This document shows, one piece after another, positions 60,753 to 64,000 of a DNA stretch of 64,000 nt. Both the position numbers and the translations under genes were made by a program. The stretch is from Anaerolineae bacterium (GTDB taxonomy: Bacteria > Chloroflexota > Anaerolineae > Aggregatilineales > Phototrophicaceae), in assembly GCA_016789005.1 (NCBI GenBank), contig JAEURA010000033.1, positions 1 to 64,000 on the forward strand. Direction: 5' to 3'. Position 1 is the first letter of the stretch, and each line of letters opens with the position of its first letter. Below the pieces are notes generated by a model that saw only the letters and a program-made list of their open reading frames with translations, was not told where the DNA came from and did not search any database.

Positions 60753-62453
60753 ATGATGCGTCACATTCTCGCATCCTCTGCGTGCGTTCTCCTGCTCCTG
60801 CTGACACACCTACTTTCTCCTTTGGTCACTCCACCCACGCTTTCGACCAACATCGTGCTCCAACCCGCCGGAGATGTCTATTACATTCGCCCCGACGGCG
60901 GCAGCGTCGATGCGTGTACGGGTCTCATCAATTCGCCATATCCTGATGCATCGGGCGGGCGAGCATGCGCCTGGAATCATCTTTTCCAGGCGCTGCCGCC
61001 GGGAGGCGTCTCGCGCATCGCCGGGGGCGACACGATCATGATTGCTGCTGGAGAATACCGCATGGGATACGGCGCACCAGGCGCAGAATGGTGTGATGAG
61101 GGAGGTTCCTTTGGCTGCCACATGCCGCCGATTCCCAGCGGTCCCGGTCCCGATCATCCAACCCGCATTTTGGGCGAAGGCTGGGATTCCGGCTGCGCAG
61201 CGCCGCCGGAATTGTGGGGGACAGGGCGCCCCTGGTTCATCATCAATCTGACCGATGGCAGCAATGTCGAACTCGCCTGTCTGGAAGTCACCGATCACTC
61301 CGGATGCGTCGAAAATCACACAGGCGGGCTTGCCTGCGAACGCGACCAAGCGCCTTATGGTGATTGGGCAGCTTATGGGCTTCACGCCGAAGATTCGACA
61401 AACGTACATCTGTCGCATCTTAACATTCACGGGCTGGCAGCGGGCGGAATTCACGCAGGGCGGCTGACGGATTGGACGGTGGATGACGTGCGTATCGCCG
61501 GAAATGGTTCGGTCGGCTGGGATGGCGATCTGTGGGACGATGGTGGCGACTCCAATTCCGGCGTCCTCACCTTCCGACACCTGCTCGTGGAATGGAATGG
61601 CTGCGGCGAAACCTGGCCCGAGAATGAGCCGGCGGGCTGTTGGGGGCAGGAAGCAGGAGGCTATGGGGATGGTGTGGGAACGGCTGAAACAGGCGGGGAC
61701 TGGATCATCGAGGACTCGGCTTTTCTCCACAACACGTCCGATGGCTTGGACCTGCTGTACCACACTCAGGGCGGCAGCGTAAGGCTCAGCCGAGTTCGTG
61801 CCGAAGGTAATGCGGGCAATCAGATCAAAGTCGCCGGGCAGACAACACTGAGCAACAGCCTGCTGGTAGGCAACTGCGCTTTTTTTGAAGACCAGCCTTT
61901 CACCTATTGGGTCGATCATTGCCGGGCGCTTGGCAGCACTCTGCTGATCGCCTTTACGGGCGGCGAGCAGATCACTCTCGTCAACTCTACGCTTTATGGT
62001 CAGGGGGATGGATTGATCGCTGCGGGACCGAGAGAGGGTTTTCAGTGCAGCGGTTTGGAGTATCTCCGCGTTCGAAACAGCATCTTGATCGGTGATGCCG
62101 ACTATTTTGATCCGTCAGATATCTCCTTCTTCTTCTACCAGGAAGGCTGCGGAGAGTTCAAGCTGGAGAGCGACTATAATCTCGCCTTCAACGTCAAGAA
62201 TATTGACTGTGGGCTGACCGGCGACTACACGATCTCTGGAAGTCACGACCTTTGTCAGAACCCGCAACTGCTTGGTCCGTTCTCTGGCGAGCGTTTTGGA
62301 ATGATGGTCCTGCCGGAAAGCCCCGCAGTCGATTCGGGCGACAATGCCGTCTGCCCGCCCGAGGATATCCTTGGCAGTCCACGCCCTTCAGATGGCAATG
62401 GCGACGGTAGCGCGGTCTGTGATCGGGGAGCGTATGAGATGGAACACAGTTAG
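60753..62453 (+). CDS. Secreted cysteine-rich parallel beta-helix protein
   Basis: 566 residues. A signal peptide (MMRHILASSACVLLLLLTHL) is followed by a long right-handed beta-helix-like domain (NVELACLEVTDHSGC, ADSTNVHLSHLNIHGLAA-type turns, LRVRNSILIGD). It has ~20 cysteines, unusual for the window, and the end PAVDSGDNAVCPPEDILGSP fits a choice-of-anchor-Q-like C-terminus. It likely binds or cleaves polysaccharide outside the cell, but no catalytic residues are certain. Two adjacent ATG codons follow GGAGGG. Confidence 0.75.
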   Translation: MMRHILASSACVLLLLLTHLLSPLVTPPTLSTNIVLQPAGDVYYIRPDGGSVDACTGLINSPYPDASGGRACAWNHLFQALPPGGVSRIAGGDTIMIAAGEYRMGYGAPGAEWCDEGGSFGCHMPPIPSGPGPDHPTRILGEGWDSGCAAPPELWGTGRPWFIINLTDGSNVELACLEVTDHSGCVENHTGGLACERDQAPYGDWAAYGLHAEDSTNVHLSHLNIHGLAAGGIHAGRLTDWTVDDVRIAGNGSVGWDGDLWDDGGDSNSGVLTFRHLLVEWNGCGETWPENEPAGCWGQEAGGYGDGVGTAETGGDWIIEDSAFLHNTSDGLDLLYHTQGGSVRLSRVRAEGNAGNQIKVAGQTTLSNSLLVGNCAFFEDQPFTYWVDHCRALGSTLLIAFTGGEQITLVNSTLYGQGDGLIAAGPREGFQCSGLEYLRVRNSILIGDADYFDPSDISFFFYQEGCGEFKLESDYNLAFNVKNIDCGLTGDYTISGSHDLCQNPQLLGPFSGERFGMMVLPESPAVDSGDNAVCPPEDILGSPRPSDGNGDGSAVCDRGAYEMEHS

Positions 62454-62489
62454 CGCCGCACTCAGATTCAGCTATGGAAGATGGCATCT

Positions 62490-63173
62490 TCATCCTGCCT
62501 GTTCGCGAATGAAGCGCGCAATCGTTTCTGCAATCTGCTCTGCGCCGGCGTGGGTGGGATGCAGCCCGTCGAACGACCAGGTGTAGCCCCCGGCATCACG
62601 CGCGCCGTCGTAGTCCGTCCAACCACGCTTCTCGCGCGCGCCGATGGTCAGGATCGTGCCGATATCCAGGTCGGGGCGCGCCGGCACTTCGCCGGACGGC
62701 AGCACTTCCATCAGATCGAGGACAGGAATATTGAGCGGACGGGCAGCGGCGGCGGCAAGCGCGTTATACTCCCTCAGCGCCGCGACGGTCGTCGGGTTGT
62801 ACTCGTTCGGCTCCAGCACCATCCAGGCGACGATGTAAGCGGCGTGCAGGCGCATCAGCAGGTCACGGTAGCCCACCTGAAAGTCGTCCGGCGAGACGAA
62901 CGACTCCGGAATGCCCTGCCCCTGCCGATAGTACGACCGGGTCTTCGGCTGACTGTAAGAGATGGCGTCGTTGCCGCCGATCATCACCAGGACGGCATCC
63001 GGGTGCTGCGCCAACACATCGTCATCGAGCCGGCGCAGCAGGTTGATCACGGTGTTGCCACCAACCCCGGCGTTGATGAAGGTATGCTCTGGCATCAGGC
63101 GGCGCAGTGCATCGACATAGCTCCCACCATAACCGCCCCAGGTCAGGCTGTCGCCCAAGCAGATTATCTTCAC
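62490..63173 (-). CDS. SGNH-type (GDSL) esterase/hydrolase
   Basis: 227 residues. Block I KIICLGDSLTWGG (Ser nucleophile), block II Gly in GVGGNTVINLL, block III MIGGNDAISYS (Asn), and block V FDGLHPTHAG with the Asp-His pair. It hydrolyses esters or acyl groups. The start is GTG at 63173, with GGAGG 8 bases upstream, giving MKIICLGDS; the frame's TTG at 63188 has no ribosome site. Confidence 0.9.
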   Translation of the reverse strand: MKIICLGDSLTWGGYGGSYVDALRRLMPEHTFINAGVGGNTVINLLRRLDDDVLAQHPDAVLVMIGGNDAISYSQPKTRSYYRQGQGIPESFVSPDDFQVGYRDLLMRLHAAYIVAWMVLEPNEYNPTTVAALREYNALAAAAARPLNIPVLDLMEVLPSGEVPARPDLDIGTILTIGAREKRGWTDYDGARDAGGYTWSFDGLHPTHAGAEQIAETIARFIREQAG

Positions 63174-63320
63174 CCCTGCAACCTCCAATCGAAAGCGTGT
63201 GACCCCGGACGGCGATTATACAGGAGCCTCGGCGGCGCTCGGCGCTGGGGTCCGCCGGCGCGGTCAGGTACAATCTTGCCCGGTAAGTTCAACTTCGTGA
63301 CTGAATCAAGGATAAGCGCG

Positions 63321-64000
63321 ATGTCCGTTTCCGGTTCTTTGCTGGAACGCGCCCGCACTGCCGGGACGCCGATCATCGATGGCGAGCAAGCGGTGTTCAT
63401 CTGGCAGGGCGATGATGATCCACCGCTGCTGGTGGGCGACTTCACCAACTGGACGGAGCGACCGATCGCCCTGGAAGAGCGCGAACCAGGCGTATGGGCG
63501 GCGGCGGTGGCGCTGCCGCGCAACGCCTACGTCGAATATGCCTTCATCCGGCGCTTCCGCGAAGGCGAAGAAGATAGCGACATCGATGAGCGCGTCATCG
63601 ATCCGCTCAATCCCCGCCTGCAATACAACGGCGTGAGCGCCATGAACAACACCTTCACCATGCCCGGTTTCGCCCCCAGCGCTCTCACCCAGCGGGACAA
63701 GGGGGTGAAGCGCGGCAAGATCAGCACGCATCAGATCTTCGGTGACGCGCTCGGTGGCAGTCACCGCCTGCTCTATCTCTACCATCCCCCTGTCGATTCT
63801 CCGACGCCGTTAGTTGTCGTCTGGGATGGACCCGACTATCTGAACCGCGCCAGTCTGAACATCATCGTGGACAACCTGATCGCCCAGGGGCGCATCCGTC
63901 CGATCGCGCTGGCGATGATCCACAATGCGCACCAGGGACGATTCACCGAGTATCTTCAGAACGAGGCGACGGTGGGTTTCGCCGTCCACGAACTGCTGCC
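63321..64000 (+). CDS. Enterochelin esterase-like enzyme with N-terminal CBM48-like domain (3' end outside window)
   Basis: About 226 residues are visible. The N-terminal part (VFIWQGDDDPPLLVGDFTNW) fits the glycogen-binding-like or Fes N-domain; then LLYLYHPPVDSPTPLVVVWD and IRPIALAMIHNAHQGRFTEY begin an alpha/beta-hydrolase of the esterase D/Fes type. The Ser nucleophile is expected past base 64000. It would cleave esters, such as siderophores or glycan acyl groups; the substrate is unknown. AAGGAT lies ~9 bases upstream of the ATG. A TACAAT -10 at 63269-63274 is possible. Confidence 0.82.
   Translation, partial: MSVSGSLLERARTAGTPIIDGEQAVFIWQGDDDPPLLVGDFTNWTERPIALEEREPGVWAAAVALPRNAYVEYAFIRRFREGEEDSDIDERVIDPLNPRLQYNGVSAMNNTFTMPGFAPSALTQRDKGVKRGKISTHQIFGDALGGSHRLLYLYHPPVDSPTPLVVVWDGPDYLNRASLNIIVDNLIAQGRIRPIALAMIHNAHQGRFTEYLQNEATVGFAVHELL

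Overview
The window is GC-rich bacterial chromosome with dense coding: about 58 protein genes, two of them cut by the window ends, and two tRNA genes. It has no rRNA, CRISPR array, phage or transposase gene. Gene style suggests a free-living, probably aerobic or facultative member of the Chloroflexota (Anaerolineae-like). The hints are a giant kinase/STAND/WD40 protein, a short Flp-type pilin, CAP-LysM and FAS1 secreted proteins, Uma2 and DUF427 proteins, and no lipopolysaccharide or outer-membrane genes. This placement is an inference; no marker here proves it.

Layout. 1-9.1 kb: end of an FtsX permease, a membrane-anchored sulfite-oxidase-like molybdoenzyme, a dipeptidase with a small membrane protein, a secreted FAS1 protein, a membrane protein, a proline-rich mini-protein and a helical-repeat protein. 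9.3-17 kb: a secreted sugar dehydrogenase, two tandem hairpin elements, an M16 protease pair, a nucleotide-sugar dehydrogenase and an amidohydrolase. 16.7-20.5 kb: a peptide-type ABC importer whose substrate-binding protein looks circularly permuted. 20.7-27.2 kb: thioesterase, HAD phosphatase, DUF427 and the kinase-LuxR-STAND-WD40 protein. 27.2-30.9 kb: a sulfur operon (rhodanese, YeeE/TsuA-like transporter, TusA-like carrier, exported rhodanese). It is preceded by a leader that appears to encode a polycysteine peptide, a hairpin over the Cys codons and tandem terminators. 31-46 kb: oxidoreductase, BrkB-like protein, double thioredoxin, gamma-glutamyltransferase, zinc-ribbon protein, PfkB kinase, tRNA-Ser, glutaredoxin-like protein, cell-wall amidase, large membrane protein, Dps, MaoC hydratase, release factor 1 and Uma2 protein. 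46-52 kb: aroE, trpS, the tsaE-tsaB-rimI cluster and htpG. 52-57 kb: Flp pilin, CAP-LysM protein, tRNA-Leu, an ECF-type sigma/anti-sigma pair and a phosphodiesterase. 57-64 kb: electron transfer flavoprotein, an anion/proton permease, a Pmp3-like peptide, a secreted beta-helix protein, an SGNH hydrolase and the start of an enterochelin-esterase-like enzyme.

How genes work together. The sulfur genes form one transcription unit that would import thiosulfate and pass sulfane sulfur toward cysteine. The polycysteine leader suggests the unit is switched on when charged Cys-tRNA is scarce. This is the strongest candidate for an undescribed system. The permuted binding protein with its two permeases (no ATPase nearby) and the proline-rich mini-protein, whose internal repeat differs only at synonymous sites, are the next most unusual items. 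Housekeeping genes (prfA, aroE, trpS, tsaB/tsaE/rimI, htpG, etfBA) show this is core chromosome and not an island. Many operons have 4-base stop/start overlaps, and convergent pairs are separated by strong hairpins.
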